The notes below the pieces were generated by a model that worked only from the letters and a program-made list of their open reading frames with translations, had not been told where the DNA came from and ran no database searches. A stretch of 8,800 nucleotides of DNA from an uncultured Blautia sp. (GTDB lineage: Bacteria; Bacillota; Clostridia; Lachnospirales; Lachnospiraceae): NCBI GenBank assembly GCA_934437695.1, contig CAKSAW010000049.1:1-8800 (forward strand), written 5' to 3'. Below are positions 1 to 6,620 of the stretch, piece after piece. Positions within the stretch are counted from its first letter, which is position 1. The number at the start of each line of letters is the position of its first letter. The translations under genes and the position numbers were made by a program.

Positions 1-7
1 AGGGAGG
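1..7 (+). promoter_or_regulatory. Ribosome binding site of minD
   Basis: AGGGAGG lies 11 nt before the minD ATG at 19. No promoter is visible in the few bases present, so minD is probably read from an upstream gene, expected to be minC. Confidence 0.75.
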
Positions 8-18
8 AAATTGTAACT

Positions 19-807
19 ATGAGTGAAGTCATTGTGATTACTTCCGGCAAAGGCGGAGTAGGAAAAACCACAACTGTGGCTAATATCGGAACAGGCCTGG
101 CAATGCTGGGGAAGAAAGTTGTTGTGGTAGATACAGACATAGGTTTGCGGAATCTGGATGTTGTTTTGGGACTGGAGAACAGGATTGTCTACAATCTGGT
201 GGATGTGATCAATGGGAACTGCCGGCTGCGTCAGGCGCTGATCAAAGATAAAAGACATCCTGAATTGTGCCTTCTTCCATCTGCACAGACAAAGGATAAA
301 TCAGCTGTATCTCCGGAACAGATGATTAAACTGACAGATGATCTGAGGGAACAGTTTGATTATATTCTGTTAGACTGTCCTGCAGGGATTGAGCAGGGAT
401 TTAAGAATGCTATTGCAGGTGCTGATAAAGCACTGGTAGTTACTACACCAGAGGTATCAGCAATACGTGATGCAGACAGGATCATCGGGCTCCTGGAAGC
501 CAATGAGATCAGAGATATCCATCTCATCATTAATCGTCTGCGTCCGGATATGATCTCCAGAGGCGATATGATGTCTGTGGATGATGTGACAGAGATTCTT
601 GCCGTTGATCTTATAGGAACGATTCTGGATGATGAGCAGATCGTAATTGCCACAAATCAGGGAGAGCCTCTTTCCGGGAAAGCTTCCCAGGCTGAAGAGG
701 AATACATGAATATCTGTAAACGTCTTCTTGGGGAAGAGATTCCCTTTGTGGATATTAACAGAAAGCAGGGCTTTTTCAGGAAATTAGGTCATATTTTTAA
801 AAAATAG
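19..807 (+). CDS. minD: Septum site-determining protein MinD (membrane-binding ATPase)
   Basis: MinD is a ParA/Mrp-class ATPase. In its ATP-bound dimeric form it sits on the inner membrane face and recruits the division inhibitor MinC, keeping FtsZ rings away from the poles. The 262-aa product has normal family length. Visible features are the deviant Walker A motif KGGVGKT at residues 11-17 with the signature lysine K11, DTD at 38-40 (switch I region), DCPAG at 119-123 (switch II/Walker B), and a C-terminal amphipathic membrane-targeting tail at about 249-262 (KQGFFRKLGHIFKK) with alternating basic and bulky hydrophobic residues. minE follows 31 bp later, so this is a standard min operon whose minC would lie off the left edge. 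The start is supported by AGGGAGG upstream. The assignment is secure. Confidence 0.98.
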   Translation: MSEVIVITSGKGGVGKTTTVANIGTGLAMLGKKVVVVDTDIGLRNLDVVLGLENRIVYNLVDVINGNCRLRQALIKDKRHPELCLLPSAQTKDKSAVSPEQMIKLTDDLREQFDYILLDCPAGIEQGFKNAIAGADKALVVTTPEVSAIRDADRIIGLLEANEIRDIHLIINRLRPDMISRGDMMSVDDVTEILAVDLIGTILDDEQIVIATNQGEPLSGKASQAEEEYMNICKRLLGEEIPFVDINRKQGFFRKLGHIFKK

Positions 808-838
808 TTTTGTATGATTTTGTAAGGAGGGAATCTGT

Positions 839-1081
839 GTGAAAGCTTTTTTTAAGGAAAAGAAGCGTTCTGCCGGATATGCAAGGGATCGAATGAAACT
901 TTTGCTGATCTCAGAACGTATTGACTGCTCTCCACAGATGATGAAAATGTTACGGAATGACATGATACATACCGTAAAAAAATACCTTACCATTGATGAG
1001 GAACAGGTAAAGCTTCAGATCACGCAGGAACCTGCGGTACTTCATGCGTATATTCCTGTTCTGAATAAAAAGGACAGATAA
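839..1081 (+). CDS. minE: Cell division topological specificity factor MinE
   Basis: MinE stimulates MinD ATPase activity and displaces MinC, giving the Min system its spatial pattern. The product is 80 aa, short like other MinE proteins. Residues 16-27 (RDRMKLLLISER) match the conserved MinD-contact segment that changes between helix and strand. The N-terminus MKAFFKEKK is a short amphipathic, basic membrane-touching stretch. Residues 31-80 form the alpha/beta topological-specificity domain that dimerises. The start is GTG at 839, chosen because AAGGAGGG at 824-831 is 7 nt upstream. MinE in a Firmicutes-like genome fits Clostridia; Bacillus uses DivIVA/MinJ instead. Its stop is 3 bp before the next ATG, so it is probably translated from the same message as its neighbours. 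Confidence 0.96.
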   Translation: MKAFFKEKKRSAGYARDRMKLLLISERIDCSPQMMKMLRNDMIHTVKKYLTIDEEQVKLQITQEPAVLHAYIPVLNKKDR

Positions 1082-1084
1082 ATT

Positions 1085-2245
1085 ATGTTAAAGCAGTATA
1101 AATTAAGATTTTATAATTTCAGACTGATCATTTTTCTTATTGCGATCAGTCTGATAGGAGTTACGTTAGTAGGCACTGCCGCATCAGATCTGAAATCAAA
1201 ACAGTTTGTCGGAGTGATACTTGGACTTGTGATCATGGCGATCCTTTCTGTACTGGATTATTCCTGGATAATGAATTTTCAGTGGATTATGTATGGATTT
1301 AATATCATCATGCTGATAGTTGTTCGTATTGCTGGTGACAGTGCCAATGGTGCTGCCAGATGGATCGGTATCGGTTCTTTCCGATTTCAGCCCACAGAAT
1401 TATCAAAGATTATTCTGATCATTTTCTTTGCAAAATTTTTTATGGATCATGAGGAAACATTAAATACATTTAAAACTCTGGCATTATCTGCTGTACTTCT
1501 GGCAGTGCCCCTGTTTCTGATCCTGGAACAGCCTGACCTGAAAAATACAATCACAGTTGTGGTCATCTTCTGTATTATGATTTATATCGCAGGCTTAAGT
1601 TACAAGATCATCGGCGGTGCGCTGCTTATAGCAGTTCCATTGCTTATTATCTTTCTGTCAATTGTTGTCCAACCGGATCAGAATCTGCTGAAAGATTACC
1701 AGAGAAACCGTATTATGTCATTTTTGTATCCGGAAAATGAAGAATATTCTGATGATATTGAACAGCAGAATAACTCTAAGACAGCAATTGCATCAGGTGA
1801 GCTGGTTGGTAAGAAATTAAGCGGTGATGACAGTACAACTTCTGTTAATCAGGGAAATTTTGTGGCTGAAAATCAGACTGACTTTATTTTTGCTGTTGCA
1901 GGTGAGGAGTATGGATTTATAGGATGCGTGGTAATTGTACTGCTGCTGTTGGCAATATCCCTTGAGTGTATCCGGATGAGTCTTAGGGCAAAGGATCTGT
2001 CGGGAAGGATACTTTGCTGTGGAATAGGAGGTCTGATCGCACTACAGAGTTTTATTAATATCTGTGTAGCAACAGGTCTTGCACCTAATACAGGAACACC
2101 CCTTCCTTTTGTAAGTTATGGACTGACTTCTCTTGTAAGTCTGTATATTGGTATGGGAATCGTAATTAATGTAGGACTTCAGAGCAGCGCATACAATAAA
2201 GAAATCATTCAAAAAGAGATAGACAGAAGGGAGGATTACTTATGA
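1085..2245 (+). CDS. rodA: SEDS peptidoglycan glycosyltransferase, RodA/FtsW family
   Basis: SEDS proteins polymerise lipid II into glycan strands in complex with a class B penicillin-binding protein: RodA in the elongation machine, FtsW in the divisome. The 386-aa product is a polytopic membrane protein with about ten hydrophobic segments and the large extracytoplasmic loop expected at about 195-265. Family marks are ARWIGIGSFRFQPTELSK at 91-108, with W93 equivalent to the functionally important loop tryptophan, QTDFIFAVAGEEYG at 264-277, whose D266 corresponds to the putative catalytic aspartate, and GTPLPFVSYG at 337-346. It follows minE by 3 bp and ends in an ATGA overlap with the carboxypeptidase gene. 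AAAAAGGA near 1067-1074 is a modest ribosome site. Being downstream of min favours RodA over FtsW, but this is inference from context, since the two share all these motifs. Confidence 0.93.
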   Translation: MLKQYKLRFYNFRLIIFLIAISLIGVTLVGTAASDLKSKQFVGVILGLVIMAILSVLDYSWIMNFQWIMYGFNIIMLIVVRIAGDSANGAARWIGIGSFRFQPTELSKIILIIFFAKFFMDHEETLNTFKTLALSAVLLAVPLFLILEQPDLKNTITVVVIFCIMIYIAGLSYKIIGGALLIAVPLLIIFLSIVVQPDQNLLKDYQRNRIMSFLYPENEEYSDDIEQQNNSKTAIASGELVGKKLSGDDSTTSVNQGNFVAENQTDFIFAVAGEEYGFIGCVVIVLLLLAISLECIRMSLRAKDLSGRILCCGIGGLIALQSFINICVATGLAPNTGTPLPFVSYGLTSLVSLYIGMGIVINVGLQSSAYNKEIIQKEIDRREDYL

Positions 2246-3444
2246 GATTAGGAAAGGAATCTTCCGGTAAGATACAGAAAAAAAAGTCTGCCACGCCATA
2301 TAAGCGTATGGAAGAAAATACACGTACCAAAAATGCCAGACCTGTACACACTGTAAAGTTACCAAAATCACAGATGCCATCCAGACAAACAGAAGAACAC
2401 AAGGCTTTACAGCGTGTTAAATATCAAAAAAAACGTCGTAGATTAAAACGTATATTTGGAACTTTGGTCGGACTGTTTATAATTCTGGCAGTTTTGGGAG
2501 CTGCCTTTTATGGCTGGAATGTATTAAGCGGAAATTATTTTGGAACCCCTGAGAAAGCTTTTGACTCATCAGAGGTATTTACAAACGCATTGGCATCTAA
2601 GGAGAATATGCGATCAGAGTCTTTTGCACAAAAGTTGTGTGTTTCTGCAAAGGGTGATGCTGATCGTGTTAAAAATGTTGAACTGGAAGAAGGACAAAAG
2701 GGACTTCTGTTTAGTCTGAGCAACCATAAAGTACTTTATGCAAATGGAATTTATGATAAAGTATATCCTGCAAGTATTACAAAAATCATGACAGCAATGA
2801 TTGCGTTACAAAGCGGGAAACTGAATGATACAGTTACGATCACCCAGGAAAATGTTACACTGGAAGAGGGATCACAGGTCTGTGGGTTTGTAGCCGGAGA
2901 TCAGGTTACTCTTGATCAGCTTCTTCATTGTCTTCTGGTATATTCCGGAAATGATGCAGCATCTGCTATTGCCGAATATGTCGGTGGCACTACGGAAAAC
3001 TTTGTACAAATGATGAATGCATATGCTGCAAGACTTGGATGTACAGGAACACATTTTACAAATCCCCATGGTCTGCAGGATGAGAATCACTATACAACAC
3101 CATATGACATTTATTTGATGTTGAATGAGGCATTTACATATCCTGAATTTACAGAGATCACAGAGATGCCCTCCTATACAGTAACATATACAGGATCGGA
3201 TGGAACAGAGAAGAGTACAACACTGACTGCAACAGATCACTATCTTACAGGAGAAGCAACAGCTCCAAAGGATGTTACAATCCTGGGAGGTAAGACCGGA
3301 ACAACAGGAAATGCCGGTAACTGTCTGGCAATCCTTACACAGAATGCGTATGGTAAAACTTTTGTATCAATTGTAATGGGAGCTTCTACAAAAGAACTGC
3401 TTTATCAGGAGATGAATTCATTGCTTCAGAATATTAACAATTAA
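2242..3444 (+). CDS. Membrane-anchored D-alanyl-D-alanine carboxypeptidase (peptidase S11, PBP5-like)
   Basis: This serine DD-peptidase removes the terminal D-Ala from peptidoglycan stem pentapeptides, limiting cross-linking outside the membrane. The active-site set is complete: SxxK as S178-I-T-K181 (PASITK), SGN at 235-237, and KTG at 351-353 (GGKTGTTGNAG). TNPHGL at 273-278 is also typical of the family. The architecture is unusual compared with textbook PBP5. Residues 1-70 are polar and very basic (KKRRRLKR at 63-70), residues 71-90 form one hydrophobic helix with no clear cleavage site, and the protein ends about 47 residues after KTG without the C-terminal beta domain and amphipathic anchor. 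A type II topology (N-terminus inside) is therefore likely. The ATG at 2242 overlaps the SEDS stop (ATGA) and has AGAAGGGAGG at 2225-2234, so translational coupling with the glycan polymerase is likely. Called dacA or dacF in some genomes, but the exact symbol is not certain. Confidence 0.93.
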   Translation: MRLGKESSGKIQKKKSATPYKRMEENTRTKNARPVHTVKLPKSQMPSRQTEEHKALQRVKYQKKRRRLKRIFGTLVGLFIILAVLGAAFYGWNVLSGNYFGTPEKAFDSSEVFTNALASKENMRSESFAQKLCVSAKGDADRVKNVELEEGQKGLLFSLSNHKVLYANGIYDKVYPASITKIMTAMIALQSGKLNDTVTITQENVTLEEGSQVCGFVAGDQVTLDQLLHCLLVYSGNDAASAIAEYVGGTTENFVQMMNAYAARLGCTGTHFTNPHGLQDENHYTTPYDIYLMLNEAFTYPEFTEITEMPSYTVTYTGSDGTEKSTTLTATDHYLTGEATAPKDVTILGGKTGTTGNAGNCLAILTQNAYGKTFVSIVMGASTKELLYQEMNSLLQNINN

Positions 3445-3480
3445 GTTTGTCTCTAAGATTATCGGTTGCACATGAATGCA

Positions 3481-3487
3481 GAAGGAG
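3481..3487 (+). promoter_or_regulatory. Ribosome binding site deciding the HD-phosphohydrolase start
   Basis: GAAGGAG is 6 nt before the ATG at 3494. It lies downstream of the ATG codons at 3472 and 3476, so those cannot use it. This argues for a start at 3494. Confidence 0.75.
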
Positions 3488-3493
3488 AAAACA

Positions 3494-4036
3494 ATGAGCG
3501 ATTACATTACAACCTATACAGGGAAACACATTAATCCGGCAGATCCGGATCCTGACTTTATCTGTATTAAAGATATTGCACATGCCCTGTCTTTAATCTG
3601 CCGAGGAAACGGACAGGTAAAGACATTTTTCTCAGTAGGTCAGCATTGTATTAACTGTGCCAGAGAAGCTCTTGCAAGAGGCTATTCAAAGCGTATAGCG
3701 TTTGCCTGTCTTCTGCATGATGCCGGAGAATGCTATTTATCTGATGTGCCAAGACCATTTAAAAAGACTTTAAAAGGATACAAAGAGCAGGAAGAACACC
3801 TGCTGGATCTGATCTATCAGAAATATCTTGGCGGTCCGTTAATTGCAGAAGAAGAAAATTTATTAAAAGAAATCGATGATGATATGCTCTGGTTTGACCT
3901 TACCTTTCTTCTGAATGAACCGCAGAAAGAAGAACAGCCAAAGGTTCATATTACGGTAGATTATAAAGTAAGGGATTTTGAAGAAACTGAAAAAGAATAC
4001 CTGGAACTGTATGAGCTTTTTGCAAAAACTATGTAA
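3494..4036 (+). CDS. HD-domain phosphohydrolase (YfbR/5'-nucleotidase-like)
   Basis: HD-domain metal-dependent phosphohydrolases cleave phosphate from nucleotides and related substrates. The closest recognisable type is the compact YfbR-like group (deoxynucleoside 5'-monophosphatase), but the substrate here is inferred only. In the 180-aa product the metal-binding set is visible: H51 (VGQHC), the paired H75-D76 in ACLLHDAGECYLSD, and acidic residues near 127-130 (EIDDD) for the distal aspartate. There is no signal peptide or membrane segment, so it should be cytoplasmic. The start at 3494 is preferred over the longer frame from 3476 because GAAGGAG lies between them. The gene follows the carboxypeptidase by 49 bp with no terminator seen between, so it may be the last gene of that unit. 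A strong hairpin terminator follows it. Confidence 0.85.
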   Translation: MSDYITTYTGKHINPADPDPDFICIKDIAHALSLICRGNGQVKTFFSVGQHCINCAREALARGYSKRIAFACLLHDAGECYLSDVPRPFKKTLKGYKEQEEHLLDLIYQKYLGGPLIAEEENLLKEIDDDMLWFDLTFLLNEPQKEEQPKVHITVDYKVRDFEETEKEYLELYELFAKTM

Positions 4037-4062
4037 TTAATAAAGAATATTTAAACATCCTG

Positions 4063-4108
4063 ATAAGTCCAAATACCTGTTATTATACAGGTATTTGGGC
4101 TTATTTTA
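4063..4108 (+). terminator. Rho-independent terminator after the HD-phosphohydrolase gene
   Basis: A 17-bp stem pairs 4063-4079 with 4088-4104 (arm AAGTCCAAATACCTG, one G-T wobble) around an 8-nt loop, followed by a T-rich tail TTATTTTAG. It closes the min/wall gene run and separates it from the Uma2 genes. Confidence 0.9.
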
Positions 4109-4143
4109 GTGCTAAAAACCATCCCCACCTCTCAAAAAACAGG

Positions 4144-4173
4144 TTGCTGAACAGACATAATCTATATTATAAT
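4144..4173 (+). promoter_or_regulatory. Predicted promoter of the Uma2 gene cluster
   Basis: A perfect -10 TATAAT is at 4168-4173. A weak -35 TTGCTG (only TTG matches consensus) is at 4144-4149, with an 18-bp spacer. It falls between a terminator and the first Uma2 gene, about 35 bp before its ATG. No start site has been measured. Confidence 0.6.
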
Positions 4174-4207
4174 GTACATATAACCAAACTCACTTGGAGG
4201 TGATAAT

Positions 4208-4750
4208 ATGCCATTATTGAAAGAAAAAACCTATACGATAGATGATATATATGCTTTACCAGAGGGGGAAAGAGCAGAATTAATTGATGGTCATATGCAT
4301 ATGATGGCACCACCAAGCCGAAAACATCAGAAAATATCAATGGAGCTTTCCAGTATCATTCGTGAATATATCCGTTCACATAAAGGAAAATGCGAGGTAT
4401 ATGCAGCACCGTTTGCTGTTTACCTGGACGAAAAAAGTAATACCTATGTAGAGCCAGATATTTCTGTAATTTGTGATCCAGATAAGTTTGATGATAGAGG
4501 GTGTAAGGGTGCGCCTGATTGGATTATTGAGATTGTGTCACCTGCAAGTAAACAGATGGATTATTATACAAAATTATTCAAATACAGAAATACAGGAGTA
4601 CGTGAATATTGGATTGTTGATTCATCAAAAAATCTGGTTGTCGTGTACAATTTTGAATTAGGTGAGACAGAACAATATACTTTACAGGATTCTATCAAAG
4701 TGGGAATCTATGATGATCTTGTGATTGATTTCGGAAATATGGAATTATGA
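4208..4750 (+). CDS. Uma2-family putative restriction-like endonuclease (DUF820), copy 1
   Basis: Uma2/DUF820 proteins have the PD-(D/E)XK restriction-endonuclease fold. Their cellular role is not established, though nucleic-acid cleavage is assumed. This 180-aa copy carries the complete pattern: E25 in the AELIDG strand, a helix from SRKHQKIS (37-44), P83-D84 in EPDISVI, E108 in DWIIEIVSP, a lysine displaced into the following helix (K122 in DYYTKLFKY), and the GVREYWIVD strand at 130-138. It is full length. The ribosome site TGGAGGTGAT (4195-4204) is very strong. The stop codon overlaps the ATG of a small ORF (ATGA at 4747-4750). It is probably the first gene of a unit with that ORF and a second Uma2 gene. 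The family call is firm; the function is not known. Confidence 0.9.
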   Translation: MPLLKEKTYTIDDIYALPEGERAELIDGHMHMMAPPSRKHQKISMELSSIIREYIRSHKGKCEVYAAPFAVYLDEKSNTYVEPDISVICDPDKFDDRGCKGAPDWIIEIVSPASKQMDYYTKLFKYRNTGVREYWIVDSSKNLVVVYNFELGETEQYTLQDSIKVGIYDDLVIDFGNMEL

Positions 4751-4911
4751 GTGATAATATGACAAAACATGCAAAAGAATATATGAATGCTGTAATTGAA
4801 ACATTACAGAGAAAATATAATATGACTGAGATTGAAGCATATGACAATATAGAAAGCTTTATTTTCAGTGAAGGGAGCATATACAATGGATTGGAATTTA
4901 AAGATTACTGA
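4747..4911 (+). CDS. Small ORF (54 aa) between two Uma2 genes, unknown function
   Basis: A 54-codon frame begins with the ATG at 4747 that overlaps the Uma2 copy-1 stop, and ends at a TGA at 4909-4911, 26 nt inside the next gene. It reads MSDNMTKHAKEYMNAV and continues with an amphipathic helix, the turn KYNMTE at 23-28, and a second helix. There is no membrane segment. An alternative start is the ATG at 4759 (50 aa). No strong ribosome site is seen, so translation would rely on coupling to the upstream gene. The helix-turn-helix-like size suggests a small partner or antitoxin-type protein, but I do not recognise the family, and no function is assigned. It fills exactly the gap between the two Uma2 genes, which is the main reason to think it is real. 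Confidence 0.5.
   Translation: MSDNMTKHAKEYMNAVIETLQRKYNMTEIEAYDNIESFIFSEGSIYNGLEFKDY
4871..4877 (+). promoter_or_regulatory. Ribosome binding site deciding the Uma2 copy-2 start
   Basis: AAGGGAG lies 8 nt before the ATG at 4886. The upstream in-frame GTG at 4868 lies before this site and has no site of its own, so 4886 is preferred. Confidence 0.65.
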
Positions 4912-5401
4912 TATGGCAGGTGCTACACCAGAACATTCATCAGTTATTGTTAATTTTGTGGCTGCGGTCAGATATCAGTTAAAAAACAGCACTTGTTATG
5001 TTTATTCCGATAATGTACAGTACCGTTTTAAAGATGTTGAGGGAAATAATAAGATCGTCATTCCTGATGCCTCTATAAACTGTCGCACTAAATCCAGGAG
5101 AGGGAATACATTTACAGATGCCCCACGCTTTGTTATGGAAGTTTTATCTCCGTCAACTGAAAAATATGATCGTACAGAAAAGATGGAATTATATGCTCAA
5201 CAGGAGATAGAGGAGTATTGGATTGTTGACTGGCGAACAAAAACAATAGAGATTTATGAACTGGACTATGATGAGAATGATATTCCCAAATATTATCTCT
5301 GGAAAACTATTAGCGAAGAAAACAAGGATGAATTAAGATTGGTTCATTTTCCCAATATTAAGATAACCTTTGAAGATCTGTTTGATGAGATTGACTACTA
5401 A
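4886..5401 (+). CDS. Uma2-family putative endonuclease (DUF820), copy 2, short N-terminus
   Basis: The 171-aa product shows the second half of the Uma2 pattern clearly: P60-D61 in IVIPDASI, E85 in RFVMEVLSPS, K99 in DRTEKMELY and EEYWIVD at 109-115. It differs from copy 1 at the front. The helix with the conserved histidine (TPEHSSVI, 14-21) begins only 13 residues in, against about 36 in copy 1, so the first strand with the E-LIDG glutamate is absent. Either this is a distinct short subfamily or it has lost that strand. Sequence identity to copy 1 is low outside the motifs, so this is not a recent tandem duplicate. The C-terminal half (125-171) is acidic. The start at 4886 rests on AAGGGAG; the longer reading from GTG 4868 adds MKGAYT. 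It probably shares a message with copy 1. Confidence 0.86.
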   Translation: MDWNLKITDMAGATPEHSSVIVNFVAAVRYQLKNSTCYVYSDNVQYRFKDVEGNNKIVIPDASINCRTKSRRGNTFTDAPRFVMEVLSPSTEKYDRTEKMELYAQQEIEEYWIVDWRTKTIEIYELDYDENDIPKYYLWKTISEENKDELRLVHFPNIKITFEDLFDEIDY

Positions 5402-5419
5402 GATATAGTATGGAATTGT

Positions 5420-5503
5420 AGGAGGTGATTAGAAATGCCATTGCTCAAAGAAGAGTATACAAAAGAAGAAAAAATTTTACACCAAACACATACCAAGATA
5501 TAA
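5420..5503 (+). pseudogene. 5' remnant of a third Uma2-family gene
   Basis: A near-perfect ribosome site AGGAGGTGAT (5420-5429) is followed by ATG at 5435 and the frame MPLLKEEYTKEEKIL, which stops at TAA 5501-5503 after 22 codons. The first residues match the start of Uma2 copy 1 (MPLLKEKTYTIDD), and the two share the ribosome-site core GGAGGTGAT at a similar distance. No further Uma2 motif (PD, EIVSP, EYWIVD) can be found in any + frame after the stop. I read it as the decayed front of a third Uma2 gene whose remainder was deleted. It could still be translated as a 22-residue peptide. Confidence 0.6.
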
Positions 5504-5628
5504 GAAAATACAAAGAGTTCTGAAATCAAACAGAAGTATTCCATAGTGATAATTATCTCCAAAAATCCAGTAAAAACATGCATTTTTTAAAAATTCAATA
5601 AAAATTCACAAAAAAGAGTAAATACCCC
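5504..5628. other. AT-rich gene-free stretch between the Uma2 remnant and the next promoter
   Basis: With the remnant before it, this belongs to a gap of about 320 bp without an intact gene. Stops are frequent in all + frames. The only visible pattern is a short repeated AAAATTCA near 5590-5607. I see no terminator hairpin behind the Uma2 genes, so their transcript may run on into this stretch. Confidence 0.5.
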
Positions 5629-5657
5629 TTGTGTTTTTGAATAAAATGCACTATAAT
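5629..5657 (+). promoter_or_regulatory. Predicted promoter of the P-loop protein gene
   Basis: TTGTGT at 5629-5634 and a perfect -10 TATAAT at 5652-5657 are separated by 17 bp. The gene would have a leader of about 60 nt. Start site not measured. Confidence 0.72.
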
Positions 5658-5708
5658 ATAAAACATATTAATTGAAGTTTTTAGTCAAAATTAATATTAT
5701 ATGTGTCT

Positions 5709-5715
5709 AAGGAGG
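5709..5715 (+). promoter_or_regulatory. Ribosome binding site deciding the P-loop protein start
   Basis: AAGGAGG is 8 nt before the ATG at 5724. The upstream in-frame GTG at 5703 would lie before this site, so it is rejected as the start. Confidence 0.85.
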
Positions 5716-5723
5716 AAAACAGC

Positions 5724-6143
5724 ATGGTTGAACTGATTGTAGGAAAGAAAGGCAAAGGCAAAACAAAAGTACTGTTAGATAAAGTAAATGGTGCGGTAAA
5801 AGAGGCAAATGGAAGTATTGTCTACTTAGACAAGAGCACAAAGCATATGTATGAACTCAATAACAAAGTACGTCTTATTGATGTATCAGGATTCCCTATT
5901 AAAAATGCAGACGAATTTGTAGGATTTATCTGCGGTATCCTTTCTCAGGATCATGATCTTGAACAGGTTTATCTTGATAGTTTCCTTAAAGTAGCGAAAC
6001 TGGAAGATAAAGATATTACAGGTACTTTGGGACAGTTAGATGAGATCGGCAAACAGTTTAATGTTACTTTTGTGATTAGCGTATCTTTAGACAAAGAAGA
6101 AATTCCTGAAGCGCTCCACGATAAGATTGGTGTAGCTTTATAA
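5724..6143 (+). CDS. Small P-loop NTPase-like protein of unknown function
   Basis: The 139-aa cytoplasmic product has a clear Walker A motif at its very N-terminus, G7-KKGKGKT (7-14), directly after one hydrophobic strand (ELIV). A Walker B-like strand ends in D85 (QVYLDS, 81-86), and a later strand TFVISVSLD (115-123) is placed like a sensor-1 strand. The order strand-Walker A-helix, Walker B, then one more strand is the minimal RecA/ASCE core, with no room for other domains. Small stand-alone proteins of this kind recur in Clostridia and are sometimes labelled as ATPases or, loosely, as PilT-like; I do not trust that label and assign no role. The gene has its own promoter and is followed by one weak and one strong terminator, so it is a single-gene unit. 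Confidence 0.85.
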   Translation: MVELIVGKKGKGKTKVLLDKVNGAVKEANGSIVYLDKSTKHMYELNNKVRLIDVSGFPIKNADEFVGFICGILSQDHDLEQVYLDSFLKVAKLEDKDITGTLGQLDEIGKQFNVTFVISVSLDKEEIPEALHDKIGVAL

Positions 6144-6153
6144 AAACAAAAGC

Positions 6154-6174
6154 AGACAGGAAAATTGTCTTTTT
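6154..6174 (+). terminator. Weak terminator after the P-loop gene
   Basis: AGACAG (6154-6159) pairs with TTGTCT (6165-6170), with one G-T pair and a 5-nt loop, followed by TTTTATT. The stem is short, so this alone may be leaky; a stronger hairpin follows 30 bp later. Confidence 0.5.
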
Positions 6175-6203
6175 ATTAATACTAAAAACTACATAACGTA
6201 AAT

Positions 6204-6247
6204 AAAAGGATATCTGTCAATATATTTCTGCAGGTATCCTTTTTATT
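6204..6247 (+). terminator. Strong terminator between the P-loop gene and the 85-aa gene
   Basis: AAAAGGATATCTG (6204-6216) pairs with CAGGTATCCTTTT (6231-6243), with one G-T pair, around a 14-nt loop. The descending arm merges into a T-run. The A-run before the stem means it could also work on the minus strand. Confidence 0.85.
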
Positions 6248-6274
6248 GCATTTTATAATCATACCTGTTATTAT
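6246..6274 (+). promoter_or_regulatory. Possible promoter of the 85-aa gene
   Basis: TTGCAT (6246-6251) and TATTAT (6269-6274) are spaced by 17 bp. The -35 is weak. It directly follows a terminator and leaves a leader of about 70 nt, which is why it is proposed. Confidence 0.4.
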
Positions 6275-6352
6275 GTAGAAACAATAATAAAATACACAGG
6301 TTACATAGTACCAATGTTTGTGAGTGAAGATGATTAAAGGAGAAATCTTATT

Positions 6353-6610
6353 ATGGAAGAATTATACAGAGCAATTGAGAAAAAAATAAAAGATGCAGGA
6401 TATGCGAGACCTATTTCCGGTGAAGCGGTTTACGGAGATATCTGTGACCAGATTGAAGGGAAGGAAAATGGCTCCTATGTCTTACTTTCCAAGTTTGAAG
6501 ATGATGTTATTTTTGAATACCATATTACTATTATGGATGATGAATTTAATCTTGGTGTACTGACAATGCGTACTCCGGAAGGGGTATTTGAAACCGATTT
6601 TGATGAATGA
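6353..6610 (+). CDS. Acidic 85-aa protein of unknown function
   Basis: I do not recognise this family. The product is small, acidic and soluble, with no membrane segment and only one cysteine (C31). It starts with an amphipathic helix (MEELYRAIEKKIKDAGYA), then shows alternating beta-type stretches: SYVLLSKFEDDVIFEYHITIMD at about 41-62 and NLGVLTMRTPEGVFETDF at about 66-83. A single alpha plus antiparallel-beta fold is plausible. AAAGGAG at 6336-6342 supports the start, 10 nt before the ATG. The gene stands alone between the terminators at 6204-6247 and 6621-6675. Coding is credible from the ribosome site, the length and the clean boundaries. No function is proposed. Confidence 0.75.
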   Translation: MEELYRAIEKKIKDAGYARPISGEAVYGDICDQIEGKENGSYVLLSKFEDDVIFEYHITIMDDEFNLGVLTMRTPEGVFETDFDE

Positions 6611-6620
6611 AAGAAAAATG

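Noticed and set aside
360..653. 97-aa minus-strand frame inside minD
   Set aside because: It is antisense to a secure gene, has no ribosome site and no recognisable motif.
2872..3240. 122-aa minus-strand frame inside the carboxypeptidase gene
   Set aside because: Cysteine- and isoleucine-rich composition typical of a shadow of coding sequence; the + strand carries the complete DD-peptidase motifs.
3476..3493. Upstream start (ATG at 3476) for the HD-phosphohydrolase
   Set aside because: The only good ribosome site, GAAGGAG at 3481-3487, lies after it and serves the ATG at 3494.
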